Positions 25,142-38,547 of a stretch of 64,000 bases of DNA are shown here, in pieces. Every line of letters starts with the position of its first letter. Position 1 is the stretch's first letter. The notes under the pieces are model-generated. The model was not told where the DNA came from. It saw nothing but the letters and a program-made list of their open reading frames with translations, and ran no database searches. A program made the position numbers and the translations under genes. This stretch comes from Solenopsis invicta (taxonomy: Eukaryota; Arthropoda; Insecta; Hymenoptera; Formicidae), in the NCBI RefSeq assembly GCF_016802725.1, contig NC_052668.1:23864501-23928500 (forward strand), given 5' to 3'.

Positions 25142-28102
25142 CAATCATAAAATGTCAAAAAGTGGACACACATCTCGTTTTATATTTACCAAAATCGATA
25201 GAGGAAATAGTATGAGAGATTAGCTCAAGAGTAGAATATATTATTTACTCGCACATTATCGATTATGTACGAGAGAAAGGAAGAGAGAGAAAAAAAAAGT
25301 ATTAAAAAAGTAATTGGTAAATTTATCCTCGAAAGAGTGTATTGATGGCTTCGACGAATTGTGTAAAAAGCGGCATGCTTTTGCTCCGTACGACGTATTG
25401 ACCTGCGAAGCTGCATCGCGCAATCTTTTAATATTAGCCGAGAGGCGATAACCATACATTACACTCACGGATATGCGTTTCGAAAAGGTCATGCAAGGCA
25501 GGAGGTTCCATTTAGCCGTCGAACTGCAAATTCCACGCGTCTCGATATTAATTCACCGATCGTTTTAAATACCAAAGAGTGGACGACGGCGTCGTGATTA
25601 AATTTCCCCGCGCGTACAATTCGCTGTCGCGGAAAATTTCAAGAATTTTATGGGACTTATACTATAAATCAGATTGACATAAATTGATAAAGTGAAGGAA
25701 CTTGCATCAAATTTTCAACAACATAAAATCGATTTCGAGTTGATTGAGAAACGCGCGGTTCAAATTGATTCGTGATACTTCGGTACAGTTAACGAGCACG
25801 GTCAATAAATTTCATACAAAACAACAATTTAGAACTCATTACAATTTGTAATACACTTACATGCCGATATAAAAGCCAGCCCGTTAAAAATGTGCGACAC
25901 GCAACAGTTGTCAATTAGGAGCGGGAGATGCACGCGAGGCATAAATAGCAATGAAAATTGCAGTATGCAGCGAGGGAGAACGGTCGAAGGTGCATCAATA
26001 TAACGGTACGTCATGTTGATAAGCGACAGGTATGTTCCCTAATGGATTCATTTGCGGAAGAAAGTTCGTCGTAGCGCGTGGTGCAGCGAGGTGCCGGCGA
26101 ATTGTCTCGAGCTCCCGCTCGTAAAAGTTGACGAAGACCGACTACGGTAGTCGGCACCGTCGGTATTGGGATTCCCCTCGAGTTTGTAAATGAGTCGTTT
26201 CCATGTCCCCGTAGGGTTAACGCACGGACAAGCTCCATCGATCCCGGCGAACGAACCGACACCTGCGAGAGCGTGAGACCGGCGTATGATCGAGCGTTAT
26301 GTCGCTCGGTAACCTCGGTGGATCGAGCGAGGAAAATCGATAATTACGCTGGGGCTGTTCAGCGAAATTAATATGAGGCAGGTGACCTCGGGAAGAATTT
26401 TCGCATCCTTGCGCACAAACGCAACGGCGGAAACGGACTTAACAGACGTACCTCTGGCGTGGAAAATGGATAATTAGGTGCAACGCGCCCTATGAATTTG
26501 TCGAGGTAAATGTACCAACTGTCTCGGGCTCTTTCGATCGCGATAGGTGTGGTGGCGACCGTGGAGAATGGATAATTATATGACACAATGCGTTCGCGAA
26601 GAGAGAGAAAGAGATAAAAGGGTACCTCGGCGTTGAATAGATATATAAAAAAAAAACTTGCTCAGAAGAAAGGAGAAACTTTACTTTCAAGCAGAGACTT
26701 TTAAATCGCGTACCGGAGGGGGGGGGGCTATTAGCAGTGACAGATATCTGTTGAGCGTGTAAAATCGATAATCATGGTGCGAGAAATGTGTCCGTTAAAA
26801 TTGACACGATATAATACTTCATTAATATTTTACAGGCATGAGTCTATAGAACGATGGCGCGTGCGCCAGATTAAATTTCACGTTACTCAAGCTTTGTACA
26901 AACGCCTTCTGCCGTAATTAATCCGCAGGCGTGCACAGTAATCGGAGATACATTTAAGCGTAACGAATCGGTAACAACTCGGAAACGTAATAGCGAAATT
27001 CCGCAAAGTTCGCCGGGCAACATATTAATCTTATCCTTTGCCTTTGGACGTGATATCTTTATGTTTTACGGTACTCGAGGTCGTCGAATAACTTCTGCGT
27101 TATTACTCGGTTTCATAAAATAAAACGCAGCCCAAGCGGTATGCGCAACTTAGCGGTTTCGCTCCCTGACTGTCGTTCTGATGGATGTTACTTAATCGCG
27201 AGATATCACTCGTTAGAAACAGCGATTCACCACAACGATGGGAATATTTCAATGTCACCCCTCTTCTTCATTATCGCAATGAAAATAACCGTAGAGCGTA
27301 TGAAACTGTATAAATGTATACTTTGTATCGCGAATATCTCTTCTTAATCTTCGCGAGATCGAGTAATGTGAAGGCTTTATAGCTGGAACACCGTGCGAGT
27401 TGAGTTGAGTCAAGTGACGCTGTGATAAAATATATGAGGCAACCAATCGCGGAAGCGTGAAGATGGAGTATACAGTTTTGGAGACAATAGAGGCGGACGT
27501 GCGCAAAGTAATAACGGTGCAAGATTAATATCCTATCGCGTATAGATCATATGGAAACAGGATTGCCGTCGAGAAGGTCGCGTCTCTAACTATCTTGCGT
27601 ATATCTTCCGAAATAAATAGCTACATATGCTGCGAAAGCGTTTGATCCTTCTAAAAGACTTGATTCTTACAAACAAAGAGGTTCCCTTCCTTTAAACGTT
27701 TTGCATTTTTCTTTTTGTAAAATATTAGAAATAATTTGATTATAAAAGTAATTTTAAATTATAAATTAATAGGAATTTTATTTTAATTTTAAATTACGCT
27801 AAAAAAAGTCAGAATATTAGCAAATTACTTGCGACGATTTCTTCGATATTTTTTAGTTTAAAAAAAATGGATTGTGACGGCAAAATATGCATTTCTGTCA
27901 AATATATTTCATTTCATTGAAATGTAACTCACTTTTCTTATTAATCGGTTTATTTGCTAAGAATAACTTTTTATTTTGTCATATTTAAAAAATTTATTTC
28001 GATGAAATAAATTTATAAATATCTTTTTCTCGGGTATAATCGTGTAATTTCGAGAATGTTGGAAATTGTTTTGCAAGAGCGCACGATGAAACCGTGATTT
28101 AG

Positions 28103-28291
28103 TGCATATCGGTTCGACGACCCAGACCGACTGGGAGAAGACGAGTTCACAAGAGGCCTTCACCTTAACCTTGAAGAGCACCGACCGTTCTAGCAAAGGT
28201 GAACAAGAACGCGGACGAGCAGGGTGCCTTCAACAACGTGAGCGGTCCGCCCAGTCCCGCAACGAACATAATGCACGGTTTCCACGCTTAT
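28103..28291 (+). other. Coding-like island, possible exon(s) in two shifted frames
   Basis: A GC3-rich stretch in AT-rich surroundings. From 28103 (after tgatttag) to 28198 (AAAG|GTGAAC donor) one frame reads STTQTDWEKTSSQEAF and on. From about 28194 (after gttctag) to 28291 (TTAT|GTAAGG donor) another frame reads KNADEQGAFNNVSGPPSPAT and on. Both have strong third-position C/G bias. The two cannot be one exon without a frameshift; they could be alternative exons, one broken exon, or chance. The minus strand is also partly open here, so the strand is uncertain. No family recognised. Confidence 0.25.
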
Positions 28292-31200
28292 GTAAGGCCG
28301 AACGTTTCCTTACGGACACGTCATATATCGTCGAGTTTCACTGCCGTTTCATCCGCTCATATGGTGCCGAGACACGCCGGTGCATTAACAATGTTAGGCG
28401 CGGAATGACATTCCAAACGTGTAGAGTGCCCTGCTCTTTCACTTGAGTTAGTAACGCTACACAATGCACTTGGGATTCAAATTTTCCAATGAATAAAATA
28501 TAACTATTTTCATCTTCTCAAATTACATTAAACGTACACGATCTTATTTTTTTATACTTAAAATCTTACGATATGATTTGTGATTATTTTTTATTCTTCT
28601 TAAAATAAGCGCAACCTCTCTCGAAATTCGATATTTTAAAGACGAATTTTTTTTTGCGTGATTACTTGCGTTTAATATATATTTATCCGTCGCTACTTAT
28701 CTATAAATAGAATTAATTGCGTGATAAAAGAAAAAATCTGCGAGATGATCCAGTTTCTAGCGTACATTAATCACGTAGATGATTCACGGGTCAGTTGGCG
28801 TGATCTCCAGTAAAGTGGTCTCCATTAAAACGACCGTGCAAACAGTCGTCACACTTTCTGAGCACACGTCTTCTGCGCCGTATCAAGTTCGCTCGTTTTA
28901 TTTCCAAAAACTCGAACTATACGGTATAATTAGTCGTGTGAATTTAGCGTATACGCTCTGTCGCGAGGGACCACCCAAGAACCGGACAAACAAGCCGAAA
29001 GGGAACTCAATCGTAAGCAGCGCAGTAATTAATGACACAGGCAGGTCGAGATTAACTGATTCTTGCCCCGACCCGCAATCTTTATAGGTTTGCTGCGTAC
29101 GCCGCAATCCTATCAGGTACGGAACTCGAAAATATGAAGAATTATTTGAGAAGGAGAGATTCGAAGTAAATAACATTTTCTTTCACACTTTCACGCCCTC
29201 GTATCTTCGCGATCTCGTGTGCCCTCAAAAATACCGAAAAAGCTTTCCTGGTAATTGTTATTCCTCTTTCATAAAGTTTACATGGCGATCGGAGCTCATG
29301 ATTACGGCGATTTATTTGACGAAAATTTCCCTGTTTACAAGTGAAATCATTTTGCGTTCCCTATTGTTTCCACGCGATATTATCCACAATCGCCGAGAGC
29401 ACGTGTTCGTGTTAATGACGACCAGGAGTGGTATAAGAAGGCACGACGTGACGCATCACGCCTTTCCATAGCAAATTGCGTTTCGAGACTCGCGTCTTCT
29501 CTCACTATTGTATGCATCTTCCCACGAAAAGCAAGTGCAACCACGCTGAACGCAACGATGTGACACGGGCACATTATCCTCGACGTGTGTTCGCGCGAAT
29601 GACACCTTTACGTCAGATCTTCACTTTTTATGTTACGCAATTGGTAATGTTATTTTCCATTGCAAATTTTTCCAACGCCCACATTCGCGAAGATACGAAT
29701 CTTCACGGTGTAAATTCAACGATATCTCCGCCGGAATGGTCTCTGTCTCGAGGAATCGCGGACGACGCGACGTCTCGAAAACGACGTCGTTTTGGAACAT
29801 CCTCTCTGCGTTAATTGATCCCGCTGGAGCACGCGATGGTCAATTTTCGCAATTCGCGGTGAGGAATATAGAGGCCAGAAGTACCGCCGCGAAGGCAGTC
29901 ACACCCAGCTGACTAAAGTGACGTTAAGTGAGCCTTCGCATTTAACATCATTGGCCTCCGCACGTCAGCGCGTTGGCCGCGCCGGATAACTCGTTCGTTA
30001 CAGCTGCACCGTACGTCTGCCGTGTTTATGTAATCGCCTAATGAGACGTGGGCGAGGTCGTTTATTTCGCTCTTCCTCATTTGCGTTTCCGAAACGATAC
30101 GCGCGAGCCTGGAAGAGTCGGCGGACTAAAGAAAAATCCAATACCGAGAGATTGTGGCGCGTCTTGAAACTAAAGCAAATTTTTTTTTTTTTTAGCAATT
30201 TTTCGGAAGAAATTTGAACAATCGAGTTTATAATTTAGATACGGTTTCATATTCAAAATGGACCTTGCAAACTGAAGGTCCCAGCACTTGCTGCGAACCT
30301 TTCATATATCTCGGTATCAAAACTTTAAATTCTAAAGTTGATTAAAATGTCCTAAGGCGCTGCCTGCAGTTATCACCGCTCACTGATCAGACTTTTTGTC
30401 ACAATACCGACGGACAATGGGTCACGAAGCGAATAACCGCGGAGCTCGACGAAAGTCGACAAGGGTGAACGACCGTGGAAAACAATCCGTGTTCGTGTAC
30501 AAAACGTTCAGAGCGATTTCCTCATTTGTCGGCGTTCAATTCGCTATGACGATTGCACAAGGGTCCAGAGAGGAGAAAACCTCGAGGCAAGACGGCAGAT
30601 ACGTAGGTGGTTTTCGAGTGAAAGAAGGTCCGGTGGTTTCGCAAACGGAGAAGACTCCTTTGTCGCGACGTCCGAGAGCGAGCGTTTGTCTTCTTTGATA
30701 AAATAAACGCACTCCTATTCCTTTGTCGTTTAAAGTAAAAGCTTATTTCCGAACAAGCGCGAGCGTAAAATATTCCCCTTGCAAAGAATGAAGAAAGCGA
30801 ATGCCCGTTTATCAACGTTCTCTCGAATAATTCTCAACTGGAAAAAAATATGAAAACATCTTTCCATTTATGTACGAAATATAATTTCATTAACTTTTTA
30901 CAATTAGCTGTATGATATAGCTGCGCTGCGCGTTACACATTGACAAATGTGTATCCTTTGGAATTATCTCGCTACAATTAGAGTTATGTCCGACGATTTA
31001 TCTTCGACCAGCATCTCGACCAGAAACGAATTACCGTGAACATATTCCACGATCGTTTATCATGCCGCTAAGAAATCTGTCGACCAAGCCTATGTGTATC
31101 AGTTTCCATTAGGGAGTCGGACTGCTATAGGTACGTTAAATCCACTTTCCTGAAATTATGCCGCGCCCAATACGGGAAATGAAACCATGCTATCTATCAA

Positions 31201-34102
31201 TCATCGTTCGATAAAAATGTCAATCCATTACGAAGGGCGGGGGAATCAGGAATACCATTCTTCCTGAATGTACTGCTAAATTCGGAATTACTTCTAATCT
31301 GAAGGAGAATTTATTTATTTGCATCATTTTATTTTCGCAACATCTTATTTTTAAATACATTAAATACTCCTCGATAATTGAATTAGGAATATCAGATTTT
31401 AAAATCACGAGATGTAAAAATAAAATATAAAAAGTAATGATAAACTTCACATTTCGTTAATTCGTAATCGATCGTGTACAAAATTAGAACAAGGCGAGCT
31501 AAGAATCTATGCACACACAATTCCTTGAATATTTTATAATCTACTTTTATATTTGAAGCTCGATCGAGAGCAATTTAATTTCCAATCGCTTGCTCAACTC
31601 AGAAGTTTTATTCTCGTCTCGGTATTGAAATTAGCGGCATTATTCTTAATTCAGCTTTTAGCGGCCGGTGATCGAGAAAAAATACATATGGAGTATCCCC
31701 CCGTATATAGAGTAACACGCGCGCGGTCGCGGGAGCGATTAAGAAGTGCGCGAGTCAACGAACGAACTTGGAATGCAATTAAAGAAAATTTAACGAGCTT
31801 CTTATCGTTATCCAGGGTTGCCGTTCAGAAAATTAGTCGGACACGCTCAAGGAAGCTCATCGTTTCCGCGAGGGCTTAATCTCTTCCTGCCACGAAATCG
31901 AAGAATTCGCCACGGCGAATCTCGCCGTTCCCTCCTTTCATTCGTATAAACCGTTTCTCCGCTCGCGTTGGTACACGGCGAACGCCGTTGAATTTATGAA
32001 TAACGCGTGAGATGGAAGTCATTAGGAAATTAAACGTTCGACTCGCGGGTATTAACAAGAAGAGAAACGGCGACGTTATACGCACAGAATACCGTGGGGG
32101 TTGGGCAAAAAGGCGCAGGAAATCGTCATCAGCGATGCAAAGCTGTGCACCGTACGTTTAAACATCACGTATATCAGATGAAAGATGTAATAATCCCGCA
32201 CGCGCGTGCACACACACACACACACACAAAGACATTTGCAAATAAAATAACAACCGGCCGCGAGTTTCCTTCCGTTAACCATACCGAACGCGTTAGCGCA
32301 TACGGCCTCGCACCGCTGAATTATGCATCGTTGAATTATGAATGGCACGGGATAATGGAAATAATTAACGGTGTCCGATTCGCGGATGCTAATGAAGCCG
32401 ACGAGATGGTTTGCTGCCCGCATTAATGCGCGTCTCGCCGTCGGAAATTTCTCGGCCGTACGCGCGCGCGCTGCGAGACGCACCTCGTAACAAAAGTCGT
32501 CTTCCGCAATTATCGTCCGGCGTGTCTCGCCGCGAAGCCAATTCGCCACGACGCGCCGCCGTTGAGCCGCCTGCGAATCGGGGCTAACACACACGCACGC
32601 GGCGAGAAGCGAATTTCGATTTCACCCGGGTCGACGGCGTGACTTTGGGATCGCGAGGGCGGGTACGGCGAAAATAGCGGTAACAAGAATAACTGTTATT
32701 ATATTTGCTAAAGGTACTCCCGTCGTGTGTACTAGAAACGCACACTTTCGCAAAGATTTCACGTTCGACACTAAACTCGTAAAGTACCGCGGAAAATATA
32801 ATAAACGAATGCTAGTAAATTATTTTCTTAATAAACGAAATGCCCAAGTTCGGTTGGATAAGTTGAATTGAAAATTAAGATATGGAAATAGAATCGCAGA
32901 AAAGATTGCTCGATGCAATCTTCTCTGCGATCGGAGCCTCTCATTTAAAAGAATACAGTAATATATTCGCAACATACATCAGCCTGTCCTCGTTCGAAAA
33001 GAAAAATCTCGTGCCCCTTTCGCCGCTGTAATTTTTTTCCCTTAACTAACCGACTGCGATACACGTACAATTTGCGTTTGTATAATGATCTATCCTTTCT
33101 TTTTTTTCGCTTAAGCGAGGCAACAGACAGGGGGAAGTATTACCGCTCGCGAGCCTTGGACAGAGGCCAGTGCTACATCTATGGGTGGCCCTAATGATAT
33201 TCAACCTGCTTTCTCCTCTAAATCGTTAAAAGTAGCATGGAAGATTAACGCAGCGGGATAGTGTTCGCGGGAGATACGCGAGGGAGATACGAGATTTGTA
33301 ACGACACGAACGGCTCGTGCGTACGAGCGCGTAAATCCGCCCGCGAGAAGCGATCGCACGTGATAGCACCGGGACCGTTCCCCTGGCACGGATTCCTCGA
33401 TCCGGCGATCGAGAAACGCAATGCACCTTCGTTCCCCCCCCTATCGTGGGAATCTATCACGCGGATCGAACCTGCCTCCAGCTGACCCCCGCACGCATGC
33501 ACCGCTAATCCGCGTATCGAAGGCCTGAATGCGAGAGCCAAAGCGAGCGCGCCGTAGCCGTTACTTTGTAACCCGCTTCTTCTCGCTGCACGCTTCTTAC
33601 ACCGATGAATCGGGCGTCTATTCATTGAGCATTGAATGCTAAATAACTACGCGCAAAAATAGACACGCGTGGTTGTTGCGGCTGTTGCAATTTGCATTTT
33701 CCTGCGGCACGTTCTAGCCGGCAATGCACTTGTTTCAATGGGAGCCTACTTTGAATTTTTTTCTCTATCTCGAATAATGGTTGTATTGACGATGATCATA
33801 TTGCCGTGCGATGAAGCTTATCCTTCCGGCGAAAATCATTATATATTGTGAGTAGAATCGGCGGTAAATCTCGTTAAGCGTTTGATTTCCACGTGTCAAA
33901 ATCTTATTCTATCGCAACTCTCTCGACGTTATCTTAATCTGTCCGTACCTGCAAATCGAGAGAGTTTCGCTTTAATTAATTCGCATAACTCTCACGCAGG
34001 TCGTCCGATCGACGTGTTAATTAATCGAATCTACCACGCTATTCCTACGCGACATTAGATAGAAAGCAGCGTTAGTTATATTATAGAAAGGCATAAACTC
34101 AC
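28292..34102. other. No recognisable gene
   Basis: Mixed AT-rich and CpG-rich sequence. A segment near 33.1 kb looks faintly coding-like but has no clear splice frame. Nothing else seen apart from the CA repeat. Confidence 0.5.
32210..32227. repeat. (CA)n microsatellite
   Basis: Nine CA units. Confidence 0.9.
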
Positions 34103-34195
34103 TTTTCGATGCGAGTAACGATGAATTATCACGCACGCACCGTACCTCGAAAATATGATTCGTAATGACTTACCTGAAACAGAAAAAAATGCAAC
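34103..34195 (-). other. Recursive-splice-site-like element (or 71-nt exon) on the minus strand
   Basis: Read on the minus strand, a pyrimidine-rich tract (gcatttttttctgtttcag) is followed directly by GTAAGT, with the junction between 34174 and 34173. Acceptor joined to a consensus donor is the form of a ratchet point used to remove long introns stepwise in insects. Alternatively the acceptor defines a 71-nt exon, 34173-34103, ending AAAA|GTGAGT, whose one open frame encodes a 23-residue basic peptide (start KSLRIIFSRYG). Either way the signals are on the minus strand, like the 39.6 and 50.96 kb candidates. Confidence 0.45.
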
Positions 34196-35447
34196 ATTAA
34201 TTAACGGAAATATTGCGGGATCTCTTTCGAATAATTTTGCAATTTTTTTTTTGTTTACACGATTCTTTCGACACAATTTTTTTCGACCTTGAGGTTAATT
34301 AACAATTACTATTGTAGGAAACGTCTGCTAGTAGCGAAACGTCTGCGATTAATGCCTCCGTCGCAATTGATGGTCGGCGAGATATCGATCTGTGATATCC
34401 ACGCGCGGCCCCACAACACACGGCGGAAGATAAATTCTGAAGTTACTACAAAGCTACTACGGACCGGCGATTATCGCGATTCTTCATTCGTCCTCCTCCT
34501 CCTCCTCTTCCTTTCCTCCACCTCCTACTTAGTTATGCGCACTATAATATATCGCGTGTGCACGCAAGCTGCTAAGCAGAATTCGCGGCGCGGTCTCTCC
34601 CGCACGCGCGCGCGCGCGTAGAACTTCGTTTCATGCTAGGCTTCGCGGTAGATCCGCGGGTAGATAGAAGAAACATTCAAGCGAATGCTTCTCCCGGCGA
34701 ATCGTCTCGCTATGTACCCTACATTTTGCATCCGTCATGAATACTCAGCATTTAACGGTTATGTTACACTCATTACGCTGAAAAATCGCGCTAAATGCGG
34801 CACGCTTTGGACTCGTGCTTCTCGCTCGGCGGCTTCCGCGAACATCTTCCTCTCGAGACATTAATAAATCAAAGCAATGCACAGACGCGTATTATTAAGA
34901 CTTAAAATGGAAGAAAGATTCAAAAGGAGGCTCGACGATCATCGAATAAATATTTATGACATTCCCGTTTATAAGTAAATTTAAACAAGATTTTATTTGG
35001 ATTTTTCACGGATACTTCAGGCACGTTAATTGTCGTCATGTCAGCTGCGAGAGTTAGAAAGTCATACTGATGTAACTTAAGCGACTATCGACGAGAGGAA
35101 GACTTATATGCTTCGATTCAACCTTTTGCCCCATGACTGGGAACACGAAATACCACAGCGATATCTATGCGTAGCTCCTTCGAAGTGTTGCCAAACTGTT
35201 TTGATTGTCAGATAATATTTCATTCCACATTACAAAGAGCCGTAAATTCCGAAGAGCATTCGCGACGTATACATACAGAAACATTGACAAAAATCATATG
35301 CATATTAATAATTTATATAAGTAAAATATTTTTATAAAATTTTATATAAAACTTTTGTATAAAAATAGTTTATAAAATAATATTTAGTTACATCAGAATC
35401 TTAAATTGCAGGTAAATGTAAGGTTTTAATAATAATATCATCTATCA

Positions 35448-35472
35448 TACACACACACACACACACACACAT
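35448..35472. repeat. (AC)n microsatellite
   Basis: About twelve AC units in AT-rich DNA. Confidence 0.95.
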
Positions 35473-37634
35473 AAATATCAATTATTGCAATTCGCGTTTT
35501 TCAATTTGCATAAAAATAATTGGACCGTCTTGTAACTTAATAACGCGTTTTGTAGCATATTATATTCGACTTCATCGTGATTGGCTAAAAACAAAGAACG
35601 ACGACACATCGCAAATTATTTTTTAATTACAACGAATGCTGAAAGGAAAAGCCAGCTGCGCTTTTCCCAACAGCCTGTGAAAAGCAACCGAGAACAATGG
35701 CGGCAGATCACGAACACCCGTATGTACTACAATGCAAATGCACTACAGATCTCTCCTTTCGTAGGTACACGTGGCCGGAAAGAGAAAGGAAAGCAAGAAC
35801 AAACGTATCGTTCGCATTCTGCCTGTGTCAAATGCATGTTGACCTAGGCCGTGGATTATGCGTTTGCGTTTAGTATGCCACTCGTGACAAAATTTAATGT
35901 AACCGTATGTACCGCTAATTCGCTTACATTTCACATGACAGCAAAAAAATAACGTGAAAAATCAAAGAACATTCTTTCTTGTTTACAAAATCTGTTTGTA
36001 AAAGGAATTGGTATACATTTATTTTCAAACAAAATTACGATGTCACATGTGCTTCATATTTAATATTTTTACATATTTTATATGCATATATAAGACGTAA
36101 ATACAAAGTAATATGTAAAGTTGCTAGATTTTGTTAAAAAGCACTTGATCTGTTTTTTTCTAAAATTCCCACTTCTAAAATTCTCATTTCTACTTATTAA
36201 AATTTCTCACGTAGATACACGGCGTGGGACTGTCGAGCATCGAGATTTAAGAAGTTTCTCGTTGCGGAAAATACTCTGATAAGCAACCCGAACAATGGTT
36301 CCATTGTGAAAAGCGTGTAGTTAGGTAATATATGAGGAATCGTTTTCCAATTTACTCTACGCCGAGCGTAATTAAGAATATGCCTAATAGAATATAGCTA
36401 ATCACCGACATCGCCGAGAATAGCGCCCGCTTAATTAGAAGACGTTGGCCGCGATGATATTTCGCGTCGCGGCTTTCTCGTTATAAATACACCATAATGC
36501 GGTCAGTGTCACGTTGTTAATTATAATCAGGGAAAGAGCATCGTGAAAAAAAATATTCGACATCAATTTGAATAGCGTTACGGTACATCAAAGTTCACAC
36601 GCCGTGTAAGCACTGCGATGCGCGCATCAAAAACCCGACGTACGTGTAAAATCTTCAATATAGTGAAAATGACCGCTCCATTTGTCAAATAAATTGCCCC
36701 CTTGGAAACAAAGTGTAACTTTGATATCCGGTTGTAATTAACCTGCGCCTCTTATAAGATCATTTGCGAACCGAGATTTCCCATTAGCCGGGACATGATT
36801 TCTTCACGGCATCAGACTTTTTTGCGCCGCGGACACTTTGTGGGGATCGCGGAAGAATCGCGCGGGGATTTTAAACGAACTGGTTCGTGTCCGCAGGCGA
36901 GACGCCACGGCGTAAGGGGTTAATGACGCGATTCGACGGGTGATGATGCTGGACAAGCTGATTGCGGAATTCGCCGCGACGAATTTCAATCCAGCGCGCC
37001 TTCGGTCCGGCGTGAGGCGGATCTTGCAGGGGCATCAGGCCGGCGGAATGCCATTAAGCCGGTTCCATCTCGAGTACCGCGGAGTCGTCTCTCTCTCTCT
37101 CCCAGTTTTTCAGCCGTCGTACGATTACGTATCGCGCAACACGATCGAGTTCCCCGGAACGATCGATGGCGGAGGACTTTCAACCGCGCGTGAACGCACT
37201 AGCCGGCCTCCGGAGACTTTAGTGTACTTTTCGCCGAACGCGCGCGACGCCGCCGCCGTACGTGTATGTGTACTTTGCAATTATGGCACTCGGACTGCAA
37301 ATAAAGCAACCTGCTCAGCGCCAGACGGAGCAAACGTGCTCCGAATGGTAGAATTATCGCGGAAATTACAATCCCCGAGCTCCGAATCGCTGGAACGCAG
37401 ACGATTAGACGATAAGTGATTGAAGGGGGTATTATGCCGTGGTCTTACGAAACTCGAGTTGTACTTGAACCACTATTTTGAAATCTTCTATACGAGTGCG
37501 ATCGATTTAATGCTTATTACGGTAGGTAAACCCAATTCTCATGGCTAATTGTAGCAAAATAATTATCTAGCAAAATTTAGTTCCATGATTACACGAAAAA
37601 TACAACTGAAGGAGATCACGATCGATAATTTAAA

Positions 37635-37896
37635 ACACTGTTAAAAATATTATGCAATTCAATGTACTTTTAAGTTACACAAGTACATTAAATTTTATGT
37701 ACTTATAACTGAAAAGTATACATGGAAGAACAAAGAAAATATACTTGGCGCGAGCCGCTACCGCGTCTCTTGATTGCAGTACATGCGCATGAAATTTAGT
37801 GCACTCGTGACTACATTAAATATTTTTAATGTACCTGCTCGAAACTTACTACCGTTACGTTATATTAAATACAATTGCGCTTTTTTTTAACAGTGT
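37635..37896. mobile_element. 262-bp MITE with ACACTGTTAAAAA ends
   Basis: The left terminus ACACTGTTAAAAATATTATG matches inverted ACACTGTTAAAAAAAAGCGC on the right; both then have GCAATT. The interior has TGTACTT/AAGTACA steps. End sequence is related in style to the elements at 2.3, 24.9 and 46.0 kb. Confidence 0.65.
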
Positions 37897-38547
37897 AAAA
37901 AATAATTGTTTTACCAAAAAAAAAAAATTATCTACGTTGCACCGAGATTAATGAAAGTGCGTTTTAATTCACATCGTTTTCTCTACATTCACGTAAACGA
38001 TTATATTTTATTACGATTAATTAAGGTTCATGGGCGATAAATTTAGATTTTTCCATTTCTTACAGATTCGAGCAATATTATCATCTCGGTGAACGGAAGT
38101 AATAATCGATCAGAATATTAAGGTCGACCTATTTCATCCAGCGTTTCCATCTTGGCTCGTTACAGCGTAATACACTCCGCTCGTAATTATAGGTCGTTCG
38201 CTTGAGTTTGTTTAGCGGTGTGCAATTCATTAGAACAAATCTCTCGCTTCCTCCGCGTGGCCGAGATAAATCGCATCTCTGCGCGTGCTATATCGTACAC
38301 CATGCTTATTATTATCAGCATGTGTGCGCGAAATGCCATTGCGCAATAATTATGCGATTCGACTTAATACAACACCACGCGTACTCGCGTAGTTGTCGAC
38401 GCCTCCCTGATTATAAATCAAGGTAGCATTTGTACATGCGAATGCAAATAAAAATTTAAAACTTGAGGAAAGATTTGCATAAGCGTACGTAACATGTAAT
38501 AAAAATCTCTGCGAGACATGGGAAGATAATTAGACCTTAGAGTTGGA

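Larger units (their letters stand above)
18735..28102. other. No recognisable gene; GC-rich island then AT-rich DNA
   Basis: 18.7-19.6 kb is GC-rich with a GGCTC pentamer run near 19.19-19.21 kb and could be a promoter or 5' UTR; no start could be fixed. A 16-bp palindrome ACTACCGTACGGTAGT is at 23483-23498 and a CTGAAACGTT inverted pair is at 24544-24565. A run of 10 G is at 26718-26727. Confidence 0.55.

Noticed and set aside
32076..32594. 172-codon open frame, minus strand
   Set aside because: Runs through a CA microsatellite (Cys/Val repeat) and shows no family resemblance.
36940..37419. 159-codon frame, plus strand
   Set aside because: Some codon-like bias at the start but no family match and later part is composition-driven.
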